Below, piece by piece: positions 14,519-22,905 of a stretch of DNA of 36,580 bases; positions within the stretch are counted from its first letter, which is position 1, and every line of letters starts with the position of its first letter. The translations under genes and the position numbers were made by a program. The stretch is taken from NCBI GenBank assembly GCA_026397505.1, contig JAPLUR010000010.1, forward strand, positions 1 through 36,580, read 5' to 3'. A model generated the notes under the pieces. The model searched no databases. It was not told the origin of the DNA and saw only the letters and a program-made list of their open reading frames with translations. The DNA comes from Candidatus Zixiibacteriota bacterium. Its GTDB lineage: Bacteria > Zixibacteria > MSB-5A5 > GN15 > PGXB01.

Positions 14519-15919
14519 ATGGCAGATGAGTTAAAGCTGTCAAAATACAATCATTTCTTCAAGTTGGAAAACGGCAACTGGCTGGCATTTAATGCCTTGC
14601 GTTGTGGATTGGCGGAACTCGACCAACCCAGCTATGATAAGATCGCCATGTTTTCAGAGGGCAAAGAAACCCCGCACACTCCTGATAATGATGATTTGCG
14701 CAAAGATTTCATGAAAGGTGGATTTTTAATAGGATCGGATATTGAGGAAATTGACTTAATAAAATTTCGACATTATACCGCCCGTTTCGATGGCCGGCGA
14801 CTCGCACTCACTATTATACCCACCCTTGAATGCAATTTTGCATGCGATTATTGCTATGAAGACGCCCGACTTCATTCATTGCCGCCACATTGCGGAAGTA
14901 TAATGACCGATGAAGTGCATGATAATATTATCGGATTATGTGAACGTGAAATTTCGGAGGGATCTGCCTTCTCTGTTACATGGTATGGAGGCGAACCTTT
15001 GCTGGCGCCGCAAATCGTTGAGGAAATGTCCAATCATTTCATGAAAATTTGTGAGGCGAAGCAAAGTAAATATTTTGCCGGGATGGTGACCAATGGTTAT
15101 CTTCTTGACCAGGCCAATCTTGAATTGATTCTCAAAGCGAGAATAGCATTTCTTCAGATCACGGTTGATGGACCAAAGGAAGTTCATAATATTAGACGGC
15201 CTCTTAAAAATGGCGGAGGAACTTATGATCGGATTGTTGCCAATCTTGCCAATATCCCCGATAATGCTCCCATTATGCTATCAATACGCATAAATATCGA
15301 CAAGCGAAATCAAGAGAGCACTTCTCTTTTGCTTGAGGATTTAAAGAAAAGGGGATTTCACGAAAAACCCAATTTTCATCTTTGTTTGGGCCAGGTAATT
15401 CATTTATCAAAATCCTGCCCTGGTATCGCCGCGCAATGCATGATGACGGAGGAATTTTCCACTTTTTCAGCCAATACATACAAAATAGCCATGGATATGG
15501 GATTTAGAATCACGCATTACCCAATGATCATGATGAGCAACTGCGGCGCCATTCGCCGGGGTTCGGTCGTAATCGAACCAAATGGAAATATCCAGAACTG
15601 CTGGAATACCGTAGGTGAATCGGAACTGCGAACCGGGATTCTAACCCCCGAAGGGATTGAGTATAATCATAACTATGCTAAATGGTTGAGCTGGACCCCG
15701 TTCGAAAGCGATTGCAGAGAATGCAATATCCTGCCCATTTGCATGGGTGGGTGCCCGTACAAAAGACTATATCAAAAGAATGGTGCCTATGTTTGTAATG
15801 ATTTCTGTGCGAATTGGAAATACAATCTCATGTCTATGCTCAAGATTGTAAAAGAAGCAAAAGAACGCGGGCTTTGGCCTCAGGTCGAAAAGCGACCCCT
15901 TGTGGGTGATATCATATGA
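14519..15919 (+). CDS. Radical SAM/SPASM peptide maturase
   Basis: A 466-residue enzyme. Residues 1-90 resemble the precursor-binding N-terminus of peptide maturases (KYNHFFKLENGNWLAFNALR). The radical SAM motif ECNFACDYCY supplies C105, C109 and C112 for the SAM-cleaving 4Fe-4S cluster, and YGGEP (156-160) is the usual second motif. The C-terminal SPASM region carries C342, C361, C399, C402, C408, C412, C426 and C430, enough for two auxiliary clusters. Such enzymes install thioether, C-C or related crosslinks in ribosomal peptides. A strong AGGAGGT lies ten bases before the ATG. A Cys-rich peptide gene follows 67 bases downstream, so a maturase-substrate pair is the natural reading. No transporter or protease gene adjoins the pair. 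Confidence 0.9.
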   Translation: MADELKLSKYNHFFKLENGNWLAFNALRCGLAELDQPSYDKIAMFSEGKETPHTPDNDDLRKDFMKGGFLIGSDIEEIDLIKFRHYTARFDGRRLALTIIPTLECNFACDYCYEDARLHSLPPHCGSIMTDEVHDNIIGLCEREISEGSAFSVTWYGGEPLLAPQIVEEMSNHFMKICEAKQSKYFAGMVTNGYLLDQANLELILKARIAFLQITVDGPKEVHNIRRPLKNGGGTYDRIVANLANIPDNAPIMLSIRINIDKRNQESTSLLLEDLKKRGFHEKPNFHLCLGQVIHLSKSCPGIAAQCMMTEEFSTFSANTYKIAMDMGFRITHYPMIMMSNCGAIRRGSVVIEPNGNIQNCWNTVGESELRTGILTPEGIEYNHNYAKWLSWTPFESDCRECNILPICMGGCPYKRLYQKNGAYVCNDFCANWKYNLMSMLKIVKEAKERGLWPQVEKRPLVGDII

Positions 15920-15986
15920 AAAGCAATAATGCCTGTTCAGAACACAAAATCCTGAATCTCTATCATGTTTGAAAGGAGGTGACAAC

Positions 15987-16175
15987 ATGAATTGGTTGGT
16001 TGAACCGCCTGATGGTGGCGATGATCCATTGGACTGCGGGTCTAATGTTTGTATCATAAAGTTCTGCCCGATTGATGTATGTGCGGAGCTTTGCTTTCAC
16101 TGCCATTGCTGGCTCGATTGGCATATACCATGTGACATCTCTAATCCACCCCCTCGCCCGCCCAACGCTACATAG
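15987..16175 (+). CDS. Cysteine-rich putative RiPP precursor peptide
   Basis: A 62-residue peptide with an almost ideal ribosome binding site (AAGGAGGTGA, 15973-15982) four bases before the ATG at 15987. An upstream TTG frame is ignored because that binding site lies inside it. The N-terminus MNWLVEPPDGGDDPLD is acidic and cysteine-free. Then come eight cysteines at 17, 22, 27, 32, 36, 39, 41 and 49: four in exact CX4C steps, then CX3C, CX2C and CXC. The tail is proline-rich (NPPPRPPNAT). This layout, directly after a radical SAM/SPASM gene, fits a substrate for thioether formation of the sactipeptide/ranthipeptide kind. The class, cleavage site and activity cannot be read from the sequence. 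Confidence 0.75.
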   Translation: MNWLVEPPDGGDDPLDCGSNVCIIKFCPIDVCAELCFHCHCWLDWHIPCDISNPPPRPPNAT

Positions 16176-16268
16176 TGTATGGGATGGCTATGGATACGGG
16201 ATAAATCGGGTAACCCACCCGCCGCAAGCGGAATGATGACCTGACGGTTCTCTTAAGATTCTTTAAAA

Positions 16269-16388
16269 GCGAATTCAGCTTGACTTTGCGCCGAAAGTGG
16301 GTATTTTATATCAGATTTGGTGGAAAATTGCAATTATTAATTTGCACCTGGCCTAGAGTATTGGAATTCCCACCCGTTGGGTGAGTTA
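16269..16388 (+). repeat. 120-bp dispersed repeat, copy 2 (upstream of the STAND nuclease gene)
   Basis: Ungapped partner of 6331-6450 (93 of 120 positions). In this copy the end can fold as CACCC-GTT-GGGTG (16371-16383). It ends 37 bases before the ATG of the 1259-aa gene. Confidence 0.85.
16280..16307 (+). promoter_or_regulatory. Promoter inside the 120-bp repeat, copy 2
   Basis: TTGACT (16280-16285), 16 bases, TATTTT (16302-16307), the same hexamers and spacing as copy 1. The expected leader is about 110 bases, most of it repeat sequence. Confidence 0.5.
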
Positions 16389-16425
16389 CCAATTTGATTT
16401 GATGAATAATTAATTTAACGTTTAT

Positions 16426-19400
16426 ATGGACACTGTTTTTACAGTAACTGCGAATCACCTTTTTAACCTTGGGCCCCAAGACGCCGTTAATGTTGTGCGA
16501 CAATTGCTGTGGGCAGAGGCAACCGCAATCGGACTACCCAGATCTCAAATAAACGTTCCATTCAATATTAATGCTGCAGATGGCGGAATTGACGCCGAGG
16601 TTACTCTGCCACCAGGGCCTACATCTAAAGGCCTCCTGATCCAAGGCACCTGCAAATATCAAATCAAATCCGGTCCCATTCCTCGCCTTACTGACAAAGT
16701 GCTACGGGATCTTCTATATGAAAAACGCACAAAAGAGTTAAAAGGTGGCGTAAGGCATTGTTTTGAGCAGGGTGGCACTTTTGTCGCATTGCTGTTTGGT
16801 TGGGACAACCCCAGACATAACTTGGAGGATAAGATTTCCAAGATGACCGAAATCATCGAAAAGCAATATCCAGATTTGGGTCGAGTCAAGATCACAGTTT
16901 GGGGCCAAAACAAGATTGCCTCTCTCGTTTCGGTTTATCCATCAATTTCTTTGGCAATCACCAGTCGGGGCGGACTAATGCAAACTCACAAAAGATGGTC
17001 CGCAAACGCCAATATGTCCTATACATATTTCCCGACCTCAAACATTGACTCAATAATTAAGACAATCATCGACGAATTACTGTCCACTTCGCAGAATAAT
17101 CGAATTCATGTATTTGGCGACTCGGGTGTGGGCAAAACAAGAATAGTACTCGAAGCTACTAGAGACGAAAGAATCCAACCCCTTATTCTCTATTTCAGCA
17201 ATCCTGGCGATCTTCGGAATAGTGATTTATATCGCGAACTCGCAAAGGGCGATAACCCCTTTCGGTGCATTCTGATCGTAGATGAATGCTCACCGGAAAA
17301 AGGGTATGAATTAACCAATTTCCTTGGCCCAAATCGGCAAGGAATACGACTGATAACAATCAATGATGAGAGGGTTTCGAGAATATCAGGGACTGTAAAT
17401 ATCGGTGTTCCCCGATTACCACGTGAACAATCGATGGCCATTATTTCGTCCTATGGCATTGAGAGTGTTGATGCATCACGCTGGGCAGATTTTGTAGACG
17501 GATTTGCGCGAGATGCGCATGATGTCGGTCAACATCTTGTTGGCGAGGAACCAAATTTGCTCAAGAGTCCCGACATGATAAGGGTTTGGCAGAGTCGGAT
17601 ATCGATAAATTGTACTCCCGGGTCAAATGAGCACTCACGACGTGTTTTAGTACTACGCTGCTTGAGTCTATATAGACAATTTGGATTTGATTCAGATCAC
17701 TATAGGCGTCACAGGAATGTTATCTGCTCCAAAGTCCAAGAAATTGACTCTACTATCAGCAAACCTCAATTTGAATCAATAATCGTAAGCCTTCGTGACA
17801 TAGGCATCCTTAGAGGCGAATATGTGCTTCGTTTCACCCGCAAACTGATGCACTTAAGGATGTGGGTAGAATGGTGGGAACACTATGGGGGTACATACAA
17901 CTATAGCAGATTCGTTGAGGGCGTTCCTGACGATCTAATCGGTTGGCACAATGAAATGTTCACATACGCCGCCGAATCACCTACAGCAGAGAAGATTACT
18001 CGGGACCTACTCGGGCCTGATGGTGCTTTCCCTACTGGTGAATCGCTGAACTCAATGCTTTCGTCCCGCTTATTTTTTGCTCTGACAAATGCGGATTCAA
18101 CGGCAGCATGCGCCGCGTTGGAGAGAGCCATTGGTTCATGGAATGAAGACCAGTTGCGGCATTTTGAGGACGGAAGGCGGTACGTAGTATGGGCACTAGA
18201 GCGCATTGTTATTTGGAAAGAAACATTTGAGCGAGGTGCAAGACTCCTATTGGCCCTCGCACGAGCCGAGACAGAGGATGTGGCCAACAACGCAACTGGA
18301 GTGTTCGCGGAATTATTTGCCCCCGGTTTTGGCCGTCTTGCACCCACAGAAGTTCCGCCTATGAAGCGTATTACGCTGCTTCAGGAGTTGTTCGATTCGG
18401 GAAATCACGTTAATATTCGCATAGCTCTATTGGCCTGTGATAAGGCCCTAGGGACTCAAGGGGGTTTCAGAGAAGTTGGTCCCGAATATCAGGGCTTGAA
18501 GAAGTTGCCGGAATTATGGACGCCGAAAACCTGGGGCGAGTTGTACGAATATTATGAAACAGTTTGGAATTTGGTGTCTGCCCACTACGCCACACTGGAC
18601 ACTGAAAATGCCAAGAAAGGCATCGAAATACTTCTAAACAGGGCAAGGGGATTGGCACAGATACAGTATTTAGCGCCTATTGTTCAGAAGACCATGGAAA
18701 ACCTGGCCAGCTCCTACATGGTTGATAAGGAAGAGGTGGTCAAAGTAATTTTGCGAATTCTACACTATGATCGTAATATGGCTCCCCCCGATATAGTTGC
18801 TAAATGGGAAGAGATCCAAAAAGATATCGTTGGTTCAGACTTTAGTTCGCTCTTAAAACGATATGTTGGCATGTTCATATATGAAGACCACATTGATGAC
18901 AAGGGCAATAAAACTGATGTCGCTCGTGCCAGGATAGGCACACTTGCAGAGAAGGTAGCAGCGGAACCGGCATTGTTGAATTCAGAGCTTACCTGGTTGA
19001 TGACAGAAAAGGCGGCCCGTGGTGTTGAGTTTGGCTTTGATTTGGGCTCAATTGATACTGTGAATTCTTTTCTGCCATTACTTATTGAAAGTCAGAAGCG
19101 AGGCGATAACAGAGCATTTCTAGGGGGGTACTTCGCTGCTCTGCTTCATCGCGATGAAAGTCTTTGGGAGACAACACTCGAGGAAATTGCCAATGATGAT
19201 GAAACAGTCGGTTGGGTACCCGAACTGACTTGGCGCTCAGGTATCACTGACAGAGCAGCGAAGCGTATACTGGAACTCGCGGAGGCAGCAAAGATCCGCC
19301 CTGAAGATCTGGAGCCTTTCTCAAGAGGAGGAATTGCCAGAAAGATCGCTGAATCAATATTAATTGGGTGGCTTAGGTTCTTGCTGTCCCCCGGCAACAG

Positions 19401-20205
19401 GAAGTCGATTGCAATTGCTATGCAATTACATCATTATTACTATGCGTACCCCGAGCCAGTACGCACGATGCCACGAGATATAACTCTCGAGCTAATATTG
19501 CATGATTCACTGTTTGATTTGGACCAGAGGGATGAGTGGATTGCTCCTATCGTCGATGGCATCTGGGAGTGGACAGCACTCGCTCTGCTTTATCAGAATC
19601 CTGATATCGGTTTAGAAATCGCCAAGAAGTACATTGTTAATTTTGGATTGGAAGGGACGATAATTGGAGGATATCATTCGGGATCGCAGAGGGTTATGAA
19701 CGCAATCGCCGAGAGATTTCCTTCAGCAGTATGGCAGCTTGCCGTAAGAGAGATTGGTCCTCCTGTCACCGCAGTGGCATTCCACATCTCGCAATGGCTT
19801 AGGGGCGGCGAGTTCTCTCCGGCACCTCAGGGTGCGATGTATTTCTTTGATCGCACAGATATTTGGCGATGGGTTGACGCAAATAAAAATGAGAGAGCGC
19901 CTTATATGGCCTACATAGTCCCTCCAAGTCTTTCCAATCAAGGTGGCGTTACTAGTCTGGCTAGAGATGTCTTGGTCCGATATGGGGGTATTGAGGCTGT
20001 GCGAAATGAGTTCCATGCAAACTACGGGACCGAGGGATTTACTGGACCTGGTAGCCTACATTTTAGAAAGAAAAAGGCTGCTCTTGAACAGTTACGATCG
20101 ATTGAGCAAGATGCGAATGTGTTACAATGGTTAGATGAAGAGATTAAGTCTGTAGAGTACATCATCGAAAGAGAGAAGATCGAAGAAGAGCATAGAGGTT
20201 TCTAG
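16426..20205 (+). CDS. STAND-type NTPase with N-terminal PD-(D/E)XK nuclease region, likely anti-phage
   Basis: A 1259-residue protein in three parts. Residues 1 to about 185 look like a PD-(D/E)XK nuclease of the Mrr/Cap4 kind: E31 in the first helix, D56 in GGIDAEV, and Q79-x-K81 in YQIKSG. Residues about 200-470 are a P-loop NTPase of the STAND/AAA type, with Walker A GDSGVGKT (231-238) and Walker B ILIVDE (282-287). The remaining 780 residues are mostly helical and lack recognisable motifs, as expected for a sensor built of repeats. In known antiviral STAND (Avs) proteins the C-terminal part recognises a phage protein and NTPase assembly switches on an N-terminal effector. Architecture is the basis of the assignment here. 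The ATG lacks a clear ribosome binding site. Codon use is more A/T-ending than in the housekeeping genes, consistent with transfer. Confidence 0.8.
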   Translation: MDTVFTVTANHLFNLGPQDAVNVVRQLLWAEATAIGLPRSQINVPFNINAADGGIDAEVTLPPGPTSKGLLIQGTCKYQIKSGPIPRLTDKVLRDLLYEKRTKELKGGVRHCFEQGGTFVALLFGWDNPRHNLEDKISKMTEIIEKQYPDLGRVKITVWGQNKIASLVSVYPSISLAITSRGGLMQTHKRWSANANMSYTYFPTSNIDSIIKTIIDELLSTSQNNRIHVFGDSGVGKTRIVLEATRDERIQPLILYFSNPGDLRNSDLYRELAKGDNPFRCILIVDECSPEKGYELTNFLGPNRQGIRLITINDERVSRISGTVNIGVPRLPREQSMAIISSYGIESVDASRWADFVDGFARDAHDVGQHLVGEEPNLLKSPDMIRVWQSRISINCTPGSNEHSRRVLVLRCLSLYRQFGFDSDHYRRHRNVICSKVQEIDSTISKPQFESIIVSLRDIGILRGEYVLRFTRKLMHLRMWVEWWEHYGGTYNYSRFVEGVPDDLIGWHNEMFTYAAESPTAEKITRDLLGPDGAFPTGESLNSMLSSRLFFALTNADSTAACAALERAIGSWNEDQLRHFEDGRRYVVWALERIVIWKETFERGARLLLALARAETEDVANNATGVFAELFAPGFGRLAPTEVPPMKRITLLQELFDSGNHVNIRIALLACDKALGTQGGFREVGPEYQGLKKLPELWTPKTWGELYEYYETVWNLVSAHYATLDTENAKKGIEILLNRARGLAQIQYLAPIVQKTMENLASSYMVDKEEVVKVILRILHYDRNMAPPDIVAKWEEIQKDIVGSDFSSLLKRYVGMFIYEDHIDDKGNKTDVARARIGTLAEKVAAEPALLNSELTWLMTEKAARGVEFGFDLGSIDTVNSFLPLLIESQKRGDNRAFLGGYFAALLHRDESLWETTLEEIANDDETVGWVPELTWRSGITDRAAKRILELAEAAKIRPEDLEPFSRGGIARKIAESILIGWLRFLLSPGNRKSIAIAMQLHHYYYAYPEPVRTMPRDITLELILHDSLFDLDQRDEWIAPIVDGIWEWTALALLYQNPDIGLEIAKKYIVNFGLEGTIIGGYHSGSQRVMNAIAERFPSAVWQLAVREIGPPVTAVAFHISQWLRGGEFSPAPQGAMYFFDRTDIWRWVDANKNERAPYMAYIVPPSLSNQGGVTSLARDVLVRYGGIEAVRNEFHANYGTEGFTGPGSLHFRKKKAALEQLRSIEQDANVLQWLDEEIKSVEYIIEREKIEEEHRGF

Positions 20206-20287
20206 TTTACTTATTTTCCACCATTCGCTGTTCTTCCTTACGATCGCACGCCGTTAACCTTCTAAGAATCACTAGTAGCAGAAACAG

Positions 20288-20317
20288 GTCAGGATCTTTT
20301 TAGATCCTGACTTTTAT
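20288..20317 (+). terminator. Strong Rho-independent terminator after the STAND gene
   Basis: A perfect 10-bp stem (GTCAGGATCT 20288-20297 with AGATCCTGAC 20302-20311), TTTT loop, then TTTTAT. It would also function partly on the other strand, toward the minus-strand gene ending at 20352. Confidence 0.85.
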
Positions 20318-20351
20318 CTTAATTGGTGTGTTTGCACTTGATCGGGGACGA

Positions 20352-20804
20352 TTATATCTCATTCCGGCGGGATGTCCAATATGAATCGCTGAGGCCGCGG
20401 ACAAGCATAAAAACTGCCGCGGCAAGCAGGATAGGCGAGCTCCAGAATCCGGGCAAGATTCTCCACAGGAAAGCCGACCCAATCATGTGACCGCACGCAT
20501 TCAATATCATAAGTATACCCAGAACAGTCGTGAATCGCTGTACCAGCTTTCCGCCTCGGGCAACTACAGGTGTGAAGGCAAAGCCGGCAACAACTAAAAA
20601 GATCAGAGTTGCAAGCCAGAGTCGAAATGTGAATGTCGGCATTGGAAAGAATCCGAGACGCTGCCGGAGGCCGGTCACGACCTGATTGTAGAATGGCAGA
20701 AAATCTGTCATGGCTTCGTCAACCACGTGCAAAACTATGGCGGACATCATTAGCACCCATGCCATTACTTTCTTATTTTTGAACAATCCTCGCTTTGTAC
20801 TCAT
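20352..20804 (-). CDS. Membrane protein with HXXEE-like motif
   Basis: About 150 residues from the ATG at 20804, which has CGGAG seven bases upstream on the minus strand. A longer frame reaching 20900 runs into a dispersed repeat and is not used. Four hydrophobic segments are visible (about 13-27, 55-75, 90-110 and 118-136). HVVDE in the first helix and NACGH in the third recall the HXXEE membrane family (His and acidic residues facing each other within the membrane), but the match is short. The function of that family is unknown. The gene is separated from ispG by a structured repeat, so it may be transcribed alone. Confidence 0.6.
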   Translation of the reverse strand: MSTKRGLFKNKKVMAWVLMMSAIVLHVVDEAMTDFLPFYNQVVTGLRQRLGFFPMPTFTFRLWLATLIFLVVAGFAFTPVVARGGKLVQRFTTVLGILMILNACGHMIGSAFLWRILPGFWSSPILLAAAVFMLVRGLSDSYWTSRRNEI

Positions 20805-20886
20805 CAGGACTCCGAGGGTTGCGATACGACGAATAATTCCGTCAGGCAATCCCGACAGAGGTCGGGACTGACGGCGCGGTAAATTT

Positions 20887-20940
20887 GATTTGCTTCGCAA
20901 ATCATTGTCAGGACACTAAGGGGTCACTGACCTACAAAAC
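20887..20940 (-). repeat. Structured dispersed repeat, copy 2
   Basis: On the minus strand it starts GTTTTGTAG and matches 12758-12794 at 31 of 37 positions. It is followed by a perfect 7-bp hairpin, on the plus strand GATTTGC (20887-20893), TTC, GCAAATC (20897-20903). The hairpin bases differ from copy 1 while the stem is kept. Beyond it lies a further inverted repeat around 20850-20872 (CCCGACAGAGGTCGGG). Confidence 0.7.
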
Positions 20941-20983
20941 CAATGCCGGAATTCGAAACGCCGACCTGCAAATCCGTGACCTG

Positions 20984-22063
20984 CTATTTTCCGCCGGTCA
21001 ATATCTCAATTTCTTTCAGGAGCGCCGCCTCAAGGTCTTTTTCTTCCACCTTGCCGATAATCTCCCCTTTCTTGAACAGAATCCCCATGCCATCACCGCC
21101 GGCAATGCCGATATCAGCGGCGGCCGCCTCGCCGGGGCCGTTCACAATGCACCCCATCACGGCCACTTTGAGTGGTGTTTTATAGCGCCGCGTTTTCTGT
21201 TCGATCGCCTCGGCCAGCGGGATCAAATCTATCCGGCAGCGCCCGCAGGTCGGGCAGGCGATCACCTCCACCCCCTCTTTTTTCAGCTCCAGCGCTTTCA
21301 AAATCGCCTTGCCGACTCGCACCTCCTCGACCGGGTCGGCCGTCAGCGACACCCTGATCGTATCGCCGATACCATTGATAAGAATCGCCCCCAGCCCCAC
21401 CGCTGATTTGACCGTGCCGGTTGCCAGTGTCCCCGCCTCGGTGATCCCCAGGTGAAACGGATAGTCTATTTTTTCGGCCAGCATCATATGCGCAAAGTAG
21501 GCGGTATTGACATTGGTCGATTTCAGCGAAATAACGATATCATGAAAATCGATACTTTCCAGAATCTCAATCTGGCGAAGCGCCGCCTGCACAAACCCCT
21601 CGGGATGATCATGGCCGTATTTCTCAAGCAAGTCTTTCGGGAGCGAGCCGGAATTGACCCCGACCCGAATCGGTATGCCGGCATCTTTGGCCGCCCGGAC
21701 AATCTCTTTCACTTTCCAATCATCGCCGATATTGCCGGGGTTGATACGGATCTTGTCCACTCCCTGACGAATCGACTCCAGAGCCAGTTTATACTTAAAA
21801 TGGATATCGGCCACCAGCGGGATAGCAATTTGCGATTTAATCTCGGCCAACTTGGAAACAGCCTCATCATCGAGCACCGCCACCCGGACAATATCACACC
21901 CCTCGGCCTCGAGCCGCTTTATCTGGGCGACCGTGGCGGCGGTATCGCGGGTGTCGGTCGTGGTCATCGATTGGACTGATATCGGAAATCCACCGCCGAT
22001 TATGACTTTGCCCGCTTTGACAGCGCGGCTTTTTCTTCGGACCGGAGGATATTTCAGTTCCAT
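20984..22063 (-). CDS. ispG: 4-hydroxy-3-methylbut-2-en-1-yl diphosphate synthase
   Basis: A 359-residue IspG/GcpE, the penultimate enzyme of the MEP isoprenoid pathway. It reductively converts methylerythritol cyclodiphosphate to HMBPP in the cytoplasm. The N-terminal TIM-barrel half has the expected PISVQSMTTTDTRD and IRINPGNIG segments. The C-terminal 4Fe-4S site is made by the two cysteines of CPTCGRC and the cysteine of MGCIVNGPGE, with the conserved glutamate of that motif. This is the short bacterial form without the middle insert domain. A loose AAAGGT lies 11 bases before the ATG. It is divergent from the small gene at 22140, with a 76-base gap. Confidence 0.97.
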   Translation of the reverse strand: MELKYPPVRRKSRAVKAGKVIIGGGFPISVQSMTTTDTRDTAATVAQIKRLEAEGCDIVRVAVLDDEAVSKLAEIKSQIAIPLVADIHFKYKLALESIRQGVDKIRINPGNIGDDWKVKEIVRAAKDAGIPIRVGVNSGSLPKDLLEKYGHDHPEGFVQAALRQIEILESIDFHDIVISLKSTNVNTAYFAHMMLAEKIDYPFHLGITEAGTLATGTVKSAVGLGAILINGIGDTIRVSLTADPVEEVRVGKAILKALELKKEGVEVIACPTCGRCRIDLIPLAEAIEQKTRRYKTPLKVAVMGCIVNGPGEAAAADIGIAGGDGMGILFKKGEIIGKVEEKDLEAALLKEIEILTGGK

Positions 22064-22139
22064 ATACTTATTGACCTTTGAGCTTACCGGCTGTAATTTA
22101 CGCCTTTTACGACTAATATCAACTGAAAGTTGGTTAGCT

Positions 22140-22538
22140 TTGATCTGGCGGATTATCGGCGTTTTGGTTCTGGCGGCTCTGATTGTAACCGGATATCTAT
22201 GGATAAGAGACTGGAAAGAGCACCGTCTGCAAATTGAATACCGTCGCTATGCCGGAGCAATCACCGAAACCTCGGTTGCAGCCGAGCTTTACCGCAACAA
22301 GAAAGACTCTTTTTCGGTGGTCAGGGATTCGATATTGCGCAAGTACAATGTTACGGCAAAAGAAATGCTCGATTTCAAAGAGCGATTCAAAGATGATCAC
22401 GAGGAATGGGCCGTATTCTGGAAATATGTCACGGACATGACCGACAGCAGTGTCAAATGGTGGCAGGAAGAGTTGAGAAAGAGGGCAAAGATATCGGCCG
22501 ATTCAATCAGAGCTAAAGTTCAATCGGATTCTATTTGA
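22140..22538 (+). CDS. Small membrane-anchored protein, function unknown
   Basis: About 132 residues if the TTG at 22140 is used. The open frame extends further upstream but there it lies antisense to ispG and is not believed. The start is uncertain: no ATG and no clear ribosome binding site. Residues 1-20 form one membrane helix (IIGVLVLAALIVTGYLWI). The rest is a charged, helical, probably periplasmic domain with a tryptophan-rich stretch (EEWAVFWKYV, SSVKWWQEEL). The segment RNKKDSFSVVRDSILRKYNV resembles the helical domains of DUF4296-like envelope proteins, a weak impression only. Its 3' end overlaps the 3' end of yraN by 19 bases on the opposite strand. Confidence 0.5.
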   Translation: MIWRIIGVLVLAALIVTGYLWIRDWKEHRLQIEYRRYAGAITETSVAAELYRNKKDSFSVVRDSILRKYNVTAKEMLDFKERFKDDHEEWAVFWKYVTDMTDSSVKWWQEELRKRAKISADSIRAKVQSDSI

Positions 22539-22891
22539 AAAGCATCGGGGTAATGTTCTAATTTCCCCTCGAAAAAAGTTATCAGATCAAAGCGGAAATC
22601 AAATCCGATTAATTCGTGTTCGATAATGAACTGCTGCGCCGCCTGGACTAAATTTTCTCTCTTGTGGCGGTTGACCCATTCGCTGGGATGGCCATACTCA
22701 CCGCTCCGGCTTCCCTTGACCTCCACAAAGGCCACCAAGTTCTCTTTGGTTGCTATGATATCAATTTCTTTGTGGCCGGCCTGCCAGTTTCTTTCCAGAA
22801 TGCGGAATCCCTCCCTAACAAGAAATTCCTCGGCCAGCTTCTCAAAGCCCTCTCCTTTAGCCCGCGTGCTCTGTTTGGATTTCCGGTTCAA
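22520..22891 (-). CDS. yraN: YraN/UPF0102 family endonuclease-like protein
   Basis: A 123-residue member of UPF0102, a small PD-(D/E)XK-fold family present in most bacteria. Visible: RAKGEGFEKLAEEFL, EIDIIA with the catalytic-type aspartate, FVEVKGSRSG with the E-x-K pair, and the later helix starting NRHKRENLVQAAQQF. It is thought to act in recombination or DNA processing, but its role is not settled. It starts at a TTG 14 bases after the rnhB stop, so the two are one operon. The rnhB-yraN pairing is common and supports the call. Confidence 0.92.
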   Translation of the reverse strand: MNRKSKQSTRAKGEGFEKLAEEFLVREGFRILERNWQAGHKEIDIIATKENLVAFVEVKGSRSGEYGHPSEWVNRHKRENLVQAAQQFIIEHELIGFDFRFDLITFFEGKLEHYPDAFQIESD

Positions 22892-22905
22892 AGTGATGGG
22901 AATGA

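Noticed and set aside
15916-15972. 18-codon frame overlapping the radical SAM stop as ATGA
   Set aside because: Coupled start but no binding site of its own and only one cysteine; the next frame has a near-perfect binding site and is the better substrate candidate.
20805-20900. N-terminal extension of the HXXEE-like protein
   Set aside because: The added residues come from the repeat region, while ATG at 20804 has a good binding site and precedes the first membrane helix.
21852-22139. Upstream part of the open frame ending at 22538
   Set aside because: It lies antisense to the first part of ispG and to the gap before it; only the portion from about 22140 looks like a protein.
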